Shown: in pieces, positions 18,322-28,575 of the stretch
Numbering within the stretch: position 1 is the first letter of the stretch
How the letters are laid out: each line of letters starts with the position of its first letter
Source of the DNA: Brucepastera parasyntrophica
GTDB taxonomy: Bacteria; Spirochaetota; Spirochaetia; Treponematales; Treponemataceae
NCBI RefSeq assembly: GCF_022376835.1
Contig: NZ_CP084606.1
Span: 2,778,739 to 2,842,738, forward strand
DNA: 64,000 bases
Direction of reading: 5' to 3'
Notes under the pieces: generated by a model
The model's input: only the letters and a program-made list of their open reading frames with translations
What the model was told of the DNA's origin: nothing
Databases searched by the model: none
Made by a program: the position numbers and the translations under genes

Positions 18322-20073
18322 TTATGTCTTTTCCTCCCGTCCGCCCAGTTTCCAGCCGATGGATTTTTCCCGCATGGTGATAAAGTCCGCGTAGAGTCCG
18401 CCGGCTTTCATGAGCTCATCATGGGTTCCCCGCTGGGTTATCCTGCCTCTGTCCAGGACCAGAATCTGATTCGCGTGCTGCACGGTCTTGAGCCGGTGGG
18501 CAATCATGATGATGGTCTTGTTCCGGGTGAGCTCGGCGATGGCCTCCTGGAGCAGGGCCTCGTTTTCCGGGTCCACGTTGGCTGTGGCCTCGTCCAGGAT
18601 AATCACCGGCGCGTCCTTGAGCAGCGCCCGGGCAATGGAGACCCGCTGCTTCTCGCCGCCGGAAAGCGTGGCGCCCCCTTCGCCGATAACCGTGTTATAC
18701 CCTTCCGGCAGGGCGGCGATAAAGTCGTGGCAGCAGGCCCGCCTGGCCGCCTCCCGGACCTCATCGTCGTCGGCGTCAGGTTTGCCGAACTTGATGTTAT
18801 TGGCGATGGTATCGTTAAAAAGATAAACATTCTGGAAGACCATGCTGAAATTTTCAAGAAGGCTGTCCAGGGTATATTCCCTGACATCCCTGTCCCCCAG
18901 GGTAATGCTTCCCGAATCAACATCCCAGAACCGGGCCAAAAGCCGGCACAGGGTGGTCTTGCCGCCGCCGGAAGGCCCCACAATGGCGGTGGTGGTTCCC
19001 TCGGGAATGGCAAAGTTGGCCTTGTCGATAGTCTTCCGTTCCTGATAGGAGAAATCCACATCCTTGCCGGCGAGGTCCCGGCTTTCCGGTCTGATATCCT
19101 TTCCGCCGATATCCATCACCGGCGTCTCGAATACCTCGTTGATTTTGTCCATGGAAAGATCCAGCACCCGGAGCAGGGCGGAGTAGTTGCCGGCGGAATC
19201 CAGCTGGCTGTACACCATAAAGGAAGTAATCACCAGAAGAAGGCAGTTCATCAGAGCCATGGTGCCGTTGAAGTAGAAAATAATGGAAAGCAGGATCATA
19301 GCAAGGCCGAAGAATTTCAGGACCAGGCTCTGGACACACATAAAGGGAACGAAGGTCTTTTCCAGTTTGAAGTTGATGTTCTCATTTTGGAGGATCGCCT
19401 TGTCCACGGTTTTGTTCGCCCCCTGGTCCAGGTTGCAGGACCGCACCACGGCGATCCCCTGTATGTACTCCAGGGCCGCCTCCACCAGGTGGCTGTCCGC
19501 TTCGGTTTTTAAAGGCGAGACTTTCCGGGACTTGTTCTGCATCAGGGCGTTGATCCCGAAGAAGGCGGCAATCCCCGCGGTGATAAGAAGCCCTATCCGC
19601 CAGTCGTAGATGAGTACCGCCAATGTGATCATGGCTGTGGTAAGTATGCCCTGGGTGGTGAGCATGATGACCCGGGTGGCCACATCCTGGAGGTTTTCCG
19701 CGGTGTTGGTGGTCACGGAAGTGATGTACCCCAGGCTGTTGTCGTTGAAGTAACCCATGGGCATGTACCGGAGCCGTTCCCCGATTTCGATGCGTTTGTT
19801 GGTGGCCACCCGGTAGCCGCCCTTGGTCTGTTTCATGGTCATGCTGGCCCGGGTGATGGTACAGCCGGCGATGCTCACCAGCATAATGCCCAGGCTGGTC
19901 AGAACAGTCTTGTACGTCATGGTTCCGTTAAGCAGTGCTCCCAGGACCACGGCGATGGCGGGAATCCGCAGGGCTTCAAAGATAGCGTGGAACAGGGATA
20001 TTACCAGGGACTGGTAAAAAAGTTTCGCCTGTTTTCCGGCGAACCGGAAGAATTTCCTGAATATGCCGATCAT
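18322..20073 (-). CDS. ABC exporter half-transporter (permease + ATPase), second subunit
   Basis: The start ATG at 20073 overlaps the stop of the upstream ABC gene (ATGA) and is preferred over an in-frame start 19 codons earlier. The 583-residue product has a six-helix membrane domain (about residues 1-300) and a nucleotide-binding domain with Walker A GPSGGGKT, signature LSGGEKQR, Walker B PVIILDEAT and the H-loop IAHRL. It pairs with the preceding gene as a heterodimeric exporter. The FWDV string after Walker A resembles siderophore-associated ABC pairs of the YbtP/Q and IrtA/B type, but the substrate is unknown. The coding sequence is clearly GC-richer than most of the window. Confidence 0.88.
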   Translation of the reverse strand: MIGIFRKFFRFAGKQAKLFYQSLVISLFHAIFEALRIPAIAVVLGALLNGTMTYKTVLTSLGIMLVSIAGCTITRASMTMKQTKGGYRVATNKRIEIGERLRYMPMGYFNDNSLGYITSVTTNTAENLQDVATRVIMLTTQGILTTAMITLAVLIYDWRIGLLITAGIAAFFGINALMQNKSRKVSPLKTEADSHLVEAALEYIQGIAVVRSCNLDQGANKTVDKAILQNENINFKLEKTFVPFMCVQSLVLKFFGLAMILLSIIFYFNGTMALMNCLLLVITSFMVYSQLDSAGNYSALLRVLDLSMDKINEVFETPVMDIGGKDIRPESRDLAGKDVDFSYQERKTIDKANFAIPEGTTTAIVGPSGGGKTTLCRLLARFWDVDSGSITLGDRDVREYTLDSLLENFSMVFQNVYLFNDTIANNIKFGKPDADDDEVREAARRACCHDFIAALPEGYNTVIGEGGATLSGGEKQRVSIARALLKDAPVIILDEATANVDPENEALLQEAIAELTRNKTIIMIAHRLKTVQHANQILVLDRGRITQRGTHDELMKAGGLYADFITMREKSIGWKLGGREEKT

Positions 20074-21883
20074 GCCGTCACCTCTCTGGCAATAGTTTTC
20101 GTGTCCCGGGCGGCCATGTGGGACTGCCACATCCGTCCGTACAGGGGTGAGCTTTCCAGCAGCTCACTGTGGGTTCCCTGGGCGGCTACTGTGCCTTTAT
20201 CAATCACCACGATCTTGTCCGAGTCGGTGATAGTGGAGAGCCGGTGGGCGATGACCAGCAGGGTCCGGCCTTCCACCAGCTTTGATACCGCCGCCTGGAT
20301 CACCGCCTCGTTCTCCGGATCGGTGTAGGCTGTGGCTTCATCAAGTATTACGATGGGCGCGTTTTTCAGCATGGCCCGGGCAATGGATATCCGCTGCTTC
20401 TCCCCGCCGGAAAGGTGACCGCCTCCGCCGCCGGTCCGGGTTTCATAACCATGTTCAAGGGCCATGATAAAATCGTGGCAGCCGCTGGCCTTTGCCGCCT
20501 CTTCCACCTGGGCATCCGTGGCCCCGGTCCGGCCCATACGGATATTCTCCCGGATGGTTTCGTCGAAGAGGTAGGTATCCTGGCTCACATAGGCGATTGT
20601 TTCGTTGATCTGACCCAGGGGAATGTTCCGCACATTAATGTTCCCGACCGCGATGGTCCCGCCGTTCACGTCCCACTGGGAAGCGATGAGTTTGGCCAGG
20701 GTGGACTTGCCGCCGCCGGAGGGACCCACCAGGGCGGTGACCGTGCCCTCCGGGATTTCCAGGCTCACCCTATCAATAACCGTTTCTTCTTTGTAAGCGA
20801 AGGTCACATCCTTCAGACTGAGACCGTAGCCTTTCAGGGCCGCCGTTTCGGAGGGCCGTTCCAGATCGGGTTCCTCCAGGACTTCGGCGATTTCGTTTAC
20901 AATTGTGCTCACCTTGCCGATGTCGTCGGAGTAGGACATGGCGGTAATCAGGGGACCCGCCACACCCAGGGACAGGATGATGGACATGATAAAGGTCTCA
21001 AGGCTCAACGTCCCTCCCATGTAAATAAGGCAGCCGATGGGGAGCACCCCCACCAGCACTGCCGGGAACAGGGACATGGCCAGGGAGAAGTTGCCGATGG
21101 TGGAACGCATCCAGTCGATGGCCGCGTCCGCCGCCTCCCGGGCCGCCCGGGTGAACTTCTCGTAGGACCCGGCGGACTGGTTGAAGATCTTTATCACTTC
21201 GATGCCGTTGATGTACTCCACCGCCGTGGCGTTCAGGTATTTGTTTTTCGCCACGTAATTGGAGAACCTGCCTTCGTACCCCGCCATCATGCCCAAATAA
21301 CAGAGCATTCCTAAAGGAATGGTGACCAGGGCCGCCAGGGCCATGCGCCAGTCCAGAACGAAGAGGTATATTATTGTCGCCAGGGATATGAGAAGATTGC
21401 CGCTCATCTCGGGCACGATGTGGGCCAGGGTGGTTTCAATGCTGTCCACCCGTTCCACCAGGACGTTTTTTAATTTTCCCGAGGGCGTGTCCAGAAGGTA
21501 TCCCATGGGCAGCCGGGTGAGTTTTTTCGTAATCCGGAACCGCACTTCCGAGATAACCGAGAAGGTGGCCTTGTGGGAAAGGGTAGTGGATACCCCGTGA
21601 AAGATGTAGCGCACCGCCCAGAAACCCGCCGCGGCCAGGCACCAGGTGATATAAAAGGGAATGTCCCTGATACCCTGGATAAGGGCGATGACTATCCGGC
21701 CCACGCAGAAGTAGGGGCCATGCTGCAGGCTACCCCCAAAGTGGCGAAAATCACCGAAGCGATGTACCTTTTTTTATGGGGCGCGGCGAACAATGCCAGC
21801 CAGCCGGCAGTATTCCTGGGGCGGCATTTTTCTTTCGGTTCGGCGCTTTCCGCTTCACCGGATTTCTTTTGTTTTTCTTCCAT
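20070..21883 (-). CDS. ABC exporter half-transporter, first subunit (one-base frameshift in the given sequence)
   Basis: The N-terminal 55 residues (from the ATG at 21883, preceded by AAGGAG) are in a different frame from the rest. One more base in the GGGG run at 21714-21717 joins them to VGRIVIALIQGIRD and gives a 604-residue protein. A Lys/Glu-rich cytoplasmic start is followed by six membrane helices and an ATPase domain with GPSGGGKS, LSGGEKQR and IVILDEAT, and H-loop IAHRL. The ATPase has a complete catalytic set, so both half-transporters look active. GC content is high; the line at 20701-20760 is 44 of 60 G or C. Confidence 0.87.
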
Positions 21884-21948
21884 TAATATATTCTCCTTAG
21901 TACCGGCAAAACCCGATTAATTATTGCCGGCGCTCTTCCATGTTTTTC

Positions 21949-21983
21949 AAAAACCGCGAGGATTTTTCGAAAGGCTTCCTCGC
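21949..21983 (-). terminator. Possible terminator or attenuator between MATE and ABC genes
   Basis: A 7-bp stem GCGAGGA/TCCTCGC (21956-21962 with 21977-21983) is followed on the minus strand by GGTTTTTG. It lies 75 bases past the MATE stop, in the 174-bp gap before the ABC genes, and may reduce read-through. Confidence 0.4.
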
Positions 21984-22057
21984 ATTTTCCGCAGTTACTT
22001 TTTCCTGCAGAAGCAGCTGCAAAGTTCGGTAAAGAAACAGCCGATTGCTTTATTGAA

Positions 22058-23428
22058 CTAAGCCGCGCTGGGCAGCGGCATAACTCCCTTTTCCAGTTTT
22101 GTTAAATTCCGGTACTCCCCGGCAAGCAGCACCAGGGCCAGGACAAGAACGATGGCGTCGTTGGCCGGGATGGCCAGCCATACACCGGTGATTCCCAGGA
22201 ACCGGGGAAGGATGAGGACCAGGGGAACAATCAGGGCGATCTGCCGGAGCATGACCACCATGCCCGCCTTGGCTCCTTTGCCCAGGGCCTGGAAAAAAGT
22301 CATGGTCATGATCAGCAGTCCGTAGGTGGGAAAGACCGAATACATAAGCCGGAAGTTCCCCAGCCCCTGTTCCACAATGGAAGGATCGGTGATAAAAGCC
22401 GAAAGAATACCCCGGGGAAAAAGCTGCATAATACCGAAGAACACCAGGGCCAGAATGGTGGAGCCGGCGATGAACACATTGGTCATGGTCTTAACCCGCC
22501 GGTATTGTTTGGCGCCGTAGTTGGTGCCCGCCGCAGGCTGAAGCCCCTGGCTCATACCCCAGATAGGCACAAAGGCCAACTGAAGCACCCGCTGGGCGGC
22601 GCCCATAAGGGCAATCTGGTCCGGCCCGCCGTAGCGCACCGCTGTATTGTAGACCACGGTCATCTGGACCAGCATGAGGACCTGCATAAGCATGGCGCTC
22701 ACTCCCACGGAAAATATTCCCGGAAGCAATGATGGTTCCAGCCGGATTTTCCGGAACCGCACCACCGGGCTTTTTTTGATAAAGTAAACAAGGGTGAATA
22801 CCGCTTGGCAGAACTGGGATAGGATAGTAGCCAATGCGACAGCCTGGGGTCCCCGGCCGGGCATCAGCAGGATGAACACCGGATCCAGGATGATGTTGAG
22901 CACCGCGCCTCCGGCCATGATAGCCATGGCGGTTCCCATGCGGCCTTCGGCGCGCATCACCATATTGGCGCTCTGCATGAAGTTCACAAATATTGAACCC
23001 AGATACACGGTACGCAGATAGCTCACGCCCATGGTCAGGACTTCGCCTTCCGCTCCGGAGAGCCGCAGAAAAACCGGGGCCAGGGGAATCCCGATTGCCA
23101 TAACGAGTCCCGAAAGTAGAATCACCAGTACCGTCAGGTTCCCCATTATTTTGTCCACCGTGGCCTGGTCGCCCGCTCCCACGGCCCGGGCCAGGATAGA
23201 TCCGGAACCGATACCCACCAGAACGGCGATGCCGTTGTTAATAAGCACAAACGGGGATGCCGCGGACACGGCGCTCATGGCCGATACCCCCACCATCTGG
23301 CCCACATAAATGGAATCCACGAAGGCATACAGTCCCACCACAAACTGTCCCAGAATAGCCGGGAGGCTCAGGCGGAACATCAGCTTCCAGGGATCCTCGG
23401 TTAAAAGATTGTTCCTTACATCAGTCAT
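22058..23428 (-). CDS. MATE-family multidrug efflux protein
   Basis: The ATG at 23428 is preferred because AAGGAG precedes it by seven bases; an in-frame start 33 codons upstream lacks this. The 456-residue product has twelve hydrophobic segments and the MATE hallmarks PAILGQFVVGLYAFVDSIYV near the N-terminus and the repeated MRAEGR and GLQPAAGTNYGA motifs in the two halves. MATE proteins export cationic drugs or metabolites using H+ or Na+ gradients. It sits downstream of a TetR-type gene and upstream of an ABC pair, all on the minus strand, which suggests co-regulated efflux. Confidence 0.92.
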   Translation of the reverse strand: MTDVRNNLLTEDPWKLMFRLSLPAILGQFVVGLYAFVDSIYVGQMVGVSAMSAVSAASPFVLINNGIAVLVGIGSGSILARAVGAGDQATVDKIMGNLTVLVILLSGLVMAIGIPLAPVFLRLSGAEGEVLTMGVSYLRTVYLGSIFVNFMQSANMVMRAEGRMGTAMAIMAGGAVLNIILDPVFILLMPGRGPQAVALATILSQFCQAVFTLVYFIKKSPVVRFRKIRLEPSLLPGIFSVGVSAMLMQVLMLVQMTVVYNTAVRYGGPDQIALMGAAQRVLQLAFVPIWGMSQGLQPAAGTNYGAKQYRRVKTMTNVFIAGSTILALVFFGIMQLFPRGILSAFITDPSIVEQGLGNFRLMYSVFPTYGLLIMTMTFFQALGKGAKAGMVVMLRQIALIVPLVLILPRFLGITGVWLAIPANDAIVLVLALVLLAGEYRNLTKLEKGVMPLPSAA

Positions 23429-23569
23429 TGTTGACTCCTTATACGGAATATAGGCATTTCTGTTAGCCTTGGCTAACTTCAAAATGCTAAAAATAGGCTG
23501 TGGGGCAGCGCTGTGTCCGTTCCTCACATCCCGTATATTTATTTCAAACAGCGGATATAACCGCCGCTG

Positions 23570-24223
23570 TCATTTCCGGGAAGCAGCATGCCGCGGCGCA
23601 TCCTCCGCCGGAACTCCGAATCCCAAAAGTACATCCCACCCGGCGGTAAAAAAAGCGGTGATATGGTCCACATATTCCCCGGCTTCCTTCCGGCTCATCC
23701 CATGGGCCACGGTTTCAAAAACCGCCGAGATATACGCGTTGGACAGGATATGGATCAGATTGGTTTTGAGTTTCCGGGGACTATACCCCCGGCGGCGCAT
23801 AACCTTGATAAATCCTGCGCTGGCCTCGGTTTCCATATCCACCAGGGATTCCACATAGTGTTCATATTCCGTGCCGGCGCTGGAGCATACAATAAGCCGG
23901 AACGCTTCGAACTGTCCGTATATCCGGTCAAAGAGAAGGTGAAGTTCCCCGGCGGTATAACCGTGCATCTGCTCAACCTGTTCCGCTTCAGGAAGCGCTT
24001 TGAAACGTTCGTGGGCCCGGATAAAGCCTTCACGGAATTCCGAGGCTGCCGGTTCCACCAGTGCCCGGAACAGGGCTGCCTTATCCGGATAGTGGGCATA
24101 GATCGCCCCGGTGGTGACCCCGGCCCGGTCGGCAATGGTTCTTAGCGAGGCGTCTTTAAATCCTTTGGAGAGGAACTCATCCTTTCCTGCGGAGAGGATC
24201 CTGTCCCGTGCGTTTTCCTTCAT
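23570..24223 (-). CDS. TetR-family transcriptional repressor
   Basis: The ATG at 24223 gives a 217-residue protein that starts MKENARDRILSAGKDEFL. The HTH lies at about residues 25-48 (ASLRTIADRAGVTTGAIYAH-Y-PDKAALF), the standard TetR DNA-binding motif. The C-terminal domain (about 60-205) is helical and would bind an inducer. Ten bases upstream of the start lies a 36-bp nested palindrome, a strong candidate for its own operator. The MATE and ABC genes follow on the same strand and are the likely targets. An upstream in-frame start at 24349 would run through the operator and is rejected. Confidence 0.9.
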   Translation of the reverse strand: MKENARDRILSAGKDEFLSKGFKDASLRTIADRAGVTTGAIYAHYPDKAALFRALVEPAASEFREGFIRAHERFKALPEAEQVEQMHGYTAGELHLLFDRIYGQFEAFRLIVCSSAGTEYEHYVESLVDMETEASAGFIKVMRRRGYSPRKLKTNLIHILSNAYISAVFETVAHGMSRKEAGEYVDHITAFFTAGWDVLLGFGVPAEDAPRHAASRK

Positions 24224-24233
24224 TGTGTGCGCC

Positions 24234-24269
24234 AATAATAACACTGTTATTGATAACGGTGTTATTATT
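24234..24269. promoter_or_regulatory. Putative TetR operator (36-bp nested palindrome)
   Basis: The outer arms AATAATAACAC (24234-24244) and GTGTTATTATT (24259-24269) are perfect inverted repeats, and an inner repeat GTTAT/ATAAC (24246-24250 with 24253-24257) shares the same centre. Only one position pair of the 36 bases fails to match. The site ends 10 bases before the tetR start codon. Confidence 0.75.
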
Positions 24270-24393
24270 GCAGGCGTTGTGATCTTTGTCAATCCTGTTT
24301 TTGCACTACGCTGTTTCCGGGTATGGAGAAGTATACAAACTGCAGGCATGGAAAACTCAGGGGCGGCCGGTAAAAAGGAGAGATGTGTTTATG

Positions 24394-24429
24394 TGAACAA
24401 GTGTTAATATTCAGGTTAACACTTGTTCA
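24394..24429. repeat. Perfect 14-bp inverted repeat upstream of fusA
   Basis: TGAACAAGTGTTAA (24394-24407) is repeated inverted at 24416-24429 with an 8-base loop. It lies in the 423-bp space between divergent tetR and fusA, about 215 bases before fusA. It could be an operator or an RNA hairpin. AAAAAGGAG with an ATG two bases later precedes it and opens an 18-codon frame that runs across the hairpin; I do not call it a gene. Nothing else is seen between 24430 and 24646. Confidence 0.5.
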
Positions 24430-24646
24430 TATATGACAGTTTCCTGTTTTTTTCCTGTCTGGCGCATGTCCGCAGGTATTGTTAATTCGCTCCATCCAGG
24501 TCCTGCTTCGCCGGTTTTCTGCCGCCCGGTACTTTTTGCAGTTTCCGGGATGATATAGGTCTGACCGGCTGGACATGATCTCTTCAAGCCCGGCTTGAGA
24601 AATTTTCATTAAAACGTTAGAATATATCCGATAATTGGGGGAAGTA

Positions 24647-26678
24647 ATGCTGGAAAAAATGAGAAACATAGGAATCATGGCTCACATAGATGCGGGAAAA
24701 ACCACAACTACTGAGAGGATCCTTTTTTATACGGGAAAAATACATAGAATAGGCGAGATTGATGACGGCGAAGCAACAATGGACTGGATGACCCAGGAAC
24801 AGGAACGGGGAATTACGATCCAGAGCGCTGCGACCACAACCTACTGGGGGATTTTCAGATTAATATAATCGATACGCCCGGGCATGTTGACTTTACCGCT
24901 GAGGTCGAACGTTCCCTGCGCGTACTGGACGGCGCGGTTGCCGTTATCTGCGCGGTCGGCTGTGTGCAGCCCCAGACCGAGACTGTCTGGAACCAGGCCG
25001 ACCAGTATAAGGTTCCCCGGATATGCTTTGTCAACAAGATGGACAGAATCGGCGCGGATTTTTTAGCCGCAATGAATGATGTCAAACAGAAATTCAATGT
25101 GACACCGGTTGCCCTCCAGATTCCCATCGGACAGGGGCAGGATTTCGAAGGCGTTATTGATCTTATTGAAATGAAGGAAATCCGCTGGGACGCGGAAAGC
25201 GGCGGCGAAAAATTCGAAACGGCCGGGATAGATGCTGCCCGTCTGGACGAGGCCGGTGTCTGGCGTGAAAAACTCCTTGACTGTCTGTCAGTTAAATCCG
25301 ATGAAATTACCGAACTGATTCTGGAAGGAAAAGAAGTCCCCTCCGGGATTATAAAAAAGAAATCAGAAGGGCTGTTATTGCCCGTGACATTGTTCCCTTT
25401 TTATGCGGCGCCTCACGCCGGAACCAGGGAATACAGCCGCTTATTGATGCCATCGTCGATTATCTTCCCGCGCCTGATGAGGTACCGCCCGCGGTCGGCT
25501 ATCATGTTAAAAAGGAAGAAGAAGTCCGGATCCCCTGCAATCCTGACGGAGTACCCATTGGTCTTGTTTTTAAAATCCAGTATGACCGGGAAGCCGGTTC
25601 GCTCTGCTATGTACGCATGTATTCCGGAAAAATAAAAACCGGTGACCAGATTTTTAATGTAGGCAAGAAAAAACGCGAACGGGTAAACAGAATCCTCAGA
25701 ATGCATTCAAATAAGTCGGAAGCCATAGATTCCGTTTCCGCCGGTGATATTGCCGTATTCGTGGGGCTGAAACTGGCCCAGACCGGAGATACTGTGGGCA
25801 GTGAAGGAATGCCTGTGCTCCTGGAAAAAATGCATTTTCCCGAACCGGTAATTTCGGTTGCCATTGAACCAAAAACACTTTCCGACCGGGACAAACTTCA
25901 TGACACCCTTGATATTCTCGCCAGAGAGGACCCGACTTTCACAAGCAGGGAAGATGCGGAAACCGGACAGCTTATTATTTCAGGCATGGGGGAGCTTCAC
26001 CTCGATGTGCTGGTTACCCGGATGCTTGATGATTTTAAAGTTGAAGCCCGGGTCGGGAACCCCCAGGTTACATACCGCGAGTCTGTCACGGCAACTGTGG
26101 AACATACCGAGAATTTCAGCAAAACTATAGGCGGAAAGGAAAATACTGCCGGTGTTACGCTCCGTGTCGAACCGCTCCCCCGCGGGTCCGGAAACCTGTT
26201 CAGGAATAATGTAAAGAAAAACGAGGCACCTGAGGAAATTTTTGACGCTATTGAACAGGCGGTCAGCAATGCCTTTAACGCCGGTATCCGTTACGGCTAC
26301 CCCTGTGTGGATATAGGAGTTACTCTTACCGGTATTACGTACAGCGAGCTGACATCAACTCCCTTTGCGTTTGAAGCCGCGGCTTCAATGGGCTTTGATG
26401 AAGCCTGCCGGGCGGCGGGTCCTGAACTGCTGGAACCCATCATGTCTGTTGATATTCTGAGTCCGAAGGATTATGTCGGAGACGCAATGAGTCAGATTAC
26501 CCAGAGGGGCGGGCTCATTTCAAGTCTGGAGTCGAAACCTTCTATCGAGGTTGTGCATGCCCAGGCTCCAATGTCAAAAATGTTCGGATTTTCCACCGCA
26601 CTCCGTTCCGTTACACAGGGAAGAGCCTCTTTCGCGATGTCTTTTTCCCATTTTGAAGTGAAAAAAGGCGGACTGTAA
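24647..26678 (+). CDS. fusA: Translation elongation factor G (two one-base frameshifts in the given sequence)
   Basis: The ATG at 24647 follows GGGGGAAG and gives [20 protein letters not shown] with the G1 loop; a TTG 12 bases earlier is less likely. Three frames carry the successive parts: G1/switch I up to TTTYW, then the G3-G4 part ([18 protein letters not shown]), then domains II-V. Adding one base to the G5 run (24846-24850) and one to the A6 run (25353-25358) restores a 677-residue EF-G with all five domains. It drives ribosomal translocation, or is a paralogue with a specialised role, as spirochaetes often carry two. Since it is intact apart from homopolymers, a sequencing cause is likely. 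Confidence 0.9.
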
Positions 26679-26776
26679 TCCTTTCACAAAAAAGGCCCCC
26701 TGCAGTATTCATGTATATATGCCGGGCTTTCGGAGTCTTATCTTGTCCAATGAGTAAAAAAAGCATATAATACAGT

Positions 26777-26899
26777 GGCGATTTTAAAATGCTAGATTTT
26801 GAAATCGCTTCCCTATATGTAGTGCAGAAAGCGTGTTTAACACGCTTTCTATAGAACCAATTTCAAAACCAACCGATTTTTGAAATTGGTTCTACACAC
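26777..26899. repeat. Dispersed repeat family 3, copy 1 (three hairpins)
   Basis: Three hairpins follow one another: 26778-26790 with 26796-26808 (13 bp, one T.G); a 25-base palindrome at 26826-26850 with AGAAAGCGTGTT arms; and GAACCAATTTCAAAA with its complement at 26854-26892 around the loop CAACCGA. The third hairpin shares CAAAACYAACCGAKTTTTG with the copy at 42382-42535. The element lies between fusA and gltX, and the remaining sequence up to the gltX start shows nothing else. Confidence 0.65.
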
Positions 26900-26981
26900 T
26901 ATAATTAAAAATAAACCCACCGCAGGCGGGAAAACCGGTTTTCCCGGTGCTAAAAAGTACCCTGCGGACCAGGAGATATAT

Positions 26982-28502
26982 TTGGAAGTACGTGTACGCT
27001 ATGCTCCTTCCCCAACGGGACTGCAGCATATTGGCGGTGTGCGCACCGCGCTTTTTAATTATCTGTTTGCCCGCTCTACCGGCGGGAAATTCATTTTACG
27101 GCTTGAAGACACTGACCGTACCCGGTATGCGGAAGAATATGTCCGGAACCTGTATGATACCTGTTCCTGGCTTGGAATTGACTGGGACGAGGGCGGAAGT
27201 AAAGGCGGTGAATACGGACCCTACGTTCAGTCGGAACGTTTCGAGCTGTATAAAAAACACGCCCTGGAGCTGGTGGAAAAAGGCTGCGCTTATTACTGCT
27301 TTTGCGACAGTGAGCGTCTGGAACGCATACGGAAAATACAGACAATGAACAAAATGCCTCCGGGATATGACCGGCACTGCCGGTCCCTCACGACGGAGGA
27401 TGTAAAGGCCAATATGGACGCGGGTCTTCCCTATGTAATCAGACTGAAGATCCCGCTCGAAGGAACAACCGCGTTCCATGATACTCTGCTCGGCGATATC
27501 GAGTGGAAAAATGAAGACATAAATCCTGATCCTGTTCTGCTTAAAAGCGACGGCTTCCCGACCTATCATCTTGCGAATGTGGTAGATGATCATTATATGA
27601 AAATTTCACATGTTATGCGGGCCCAGGAATGGATTCCTTCCACGCCTCTTCATGTACTGATGTATCAGGCTTTCGGCTGGGACCATCCCGAATACTGCCA
27701 TCTGCCGATGGTTATGGGACAGGACGGGCAAAAGCTGTCCAAGCGTCATGGCGCCACAAGCTGCAATGAATTCAGAAACGGCGGTTATCTGAAGGATGCC
27801 CTGATTAACTATATCGCAATGCTCGGCTGTTCCTATGAAGACGGCCGGGATATGTATACAATGGAAGAATTGGAAAAACTCTTCAAAATGGACCATATTA
27901 ATAAGGCTCCCGCCGTATTTGACTATAAAAAACTTGAATGGTTTAACGGCCAGTATATGCGCCTGAAAACTGATGAAGAGCTTTTTTCCCTTACGTGGCC
28001 TTTTATCGCTAACGCGGGAATTTTCTGTCCAATGAATGAAGAAGCCCGGGTATCCGCCGGTCTTTTGTTTGCGGATCAGGCGCTGTTTGAGCCGACCGCC
28101 GAACAGAGGGAAATCCTGATGAAGGTAATGCCCCTTATCAGGGAAAGGCTTCATTTCCTGACTGATGCTCCTGCTATGGTTGCTTTTTTATTCAAGGAAC
28201 CGGAAATTCCCGGCGCGGAGGAAATTATTCCGAAGCGGCTTGACGCGGAAAAGACAAAGGAAGTTCTGCTTGCTTCAATAGATGTTATTGAAAAACTGGA
28301 GGGTCTGTCCGAGGAACAGGCAAATGGGCTTTTTCACGCGAAGGCAGATGAACTCGGCGTCAAGCTCGGTGATTTTATGATGCCTGTGCGGATGGCTGTT
28401 ACGGGAAGCCGGATCAGTCCCCCGCTTGTCGGATCAATCCAGATATTGGGTATCAGGGAGGCTGTCAGCCGGATTAAAAAGACGGTAGAAGCCAGATTCT
28501 AA
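26982..28502 (+). CDS. gltX: Glutamyl-tRNA synthetase
   Basis: The TTG at 26982, preceded by AGGAG, is preferred over an ATG at 26880: the extra 34 residues are unlike the family and overlap the upstream hairpin element. The 506-residue class I synthetase starts EVRVRYAPSPTGLQHIGGVR with the HIGH-type motif (HIGG), and has the KMSKS-type loop DGQKLSKRHG near residue 250. It charges tRNA-Glu. Because Gln-tRNA synthetase is not seen here, it could also be non-discriminating, which sequence alone does not settle. Confidence 0.95.
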   Translation: MEVRVRYAPSPTGLQHIGGVRTALFNYLFARSTGGKFILRLEDTDRTRYAEEYVRNLYDTCSWLGIDWDEGGSKGGEYGPYVQSERFELYKKHALELVEKGCAYYCFCDSERLERIRKIQTMNKMPPGYDRHCRSLTTEDVKANMDAGLPYVIRLKIPLEGTTAFHDTLLGDIEWKNEDINPDPVLLKSDGFPTYHLANVVDDHYMKISHVMRAQEWIPSTPLHVLMYQAFGWDHPEYCHLPMVMGQDGQKLSKRHGATSCNEFRNGGYLKDALINYIAMLGCSYEDGRDMYTMEELEKLFKMDHINKAPAVFDYKKLEWFNGQYMRLKTDEELFSLTWPFIANAGIFCPMNEEARVSAGLLFADQALFEPTAEQREILMKVMPLIRERLHFLTDAPAMVAFLFKEPEIPGAEEIIPKRLDAEKTKEVLLASIDVIEKLEGLSEEQANGLFHAKADELGVKLGDFMMPVRMAVTGSRISPPLVGSIQILGIREAVSRIKKTVEARF

Positions 28503-28575
28503 AGTTTAACTAATACAGCGATTTTTAATTCCCGGCGGGTTTAAAAATCACGCCGGAATAAAATAGAGAACTATA

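Noticed and set aside
18421..19512. 363-codon plus-strand frame
   Set aside because: It is antisense to the ABC ATPase gene; long antisense frames are expected in GC-rich coding DNA.
26880..26981. N-terminal extension of gltX from an ATG at 26880
   Set aside because: The 34 extra residues are not family-like and overlap the third hairpin of the upstream repeat; the TTG at 26982 has AGGAG in front.
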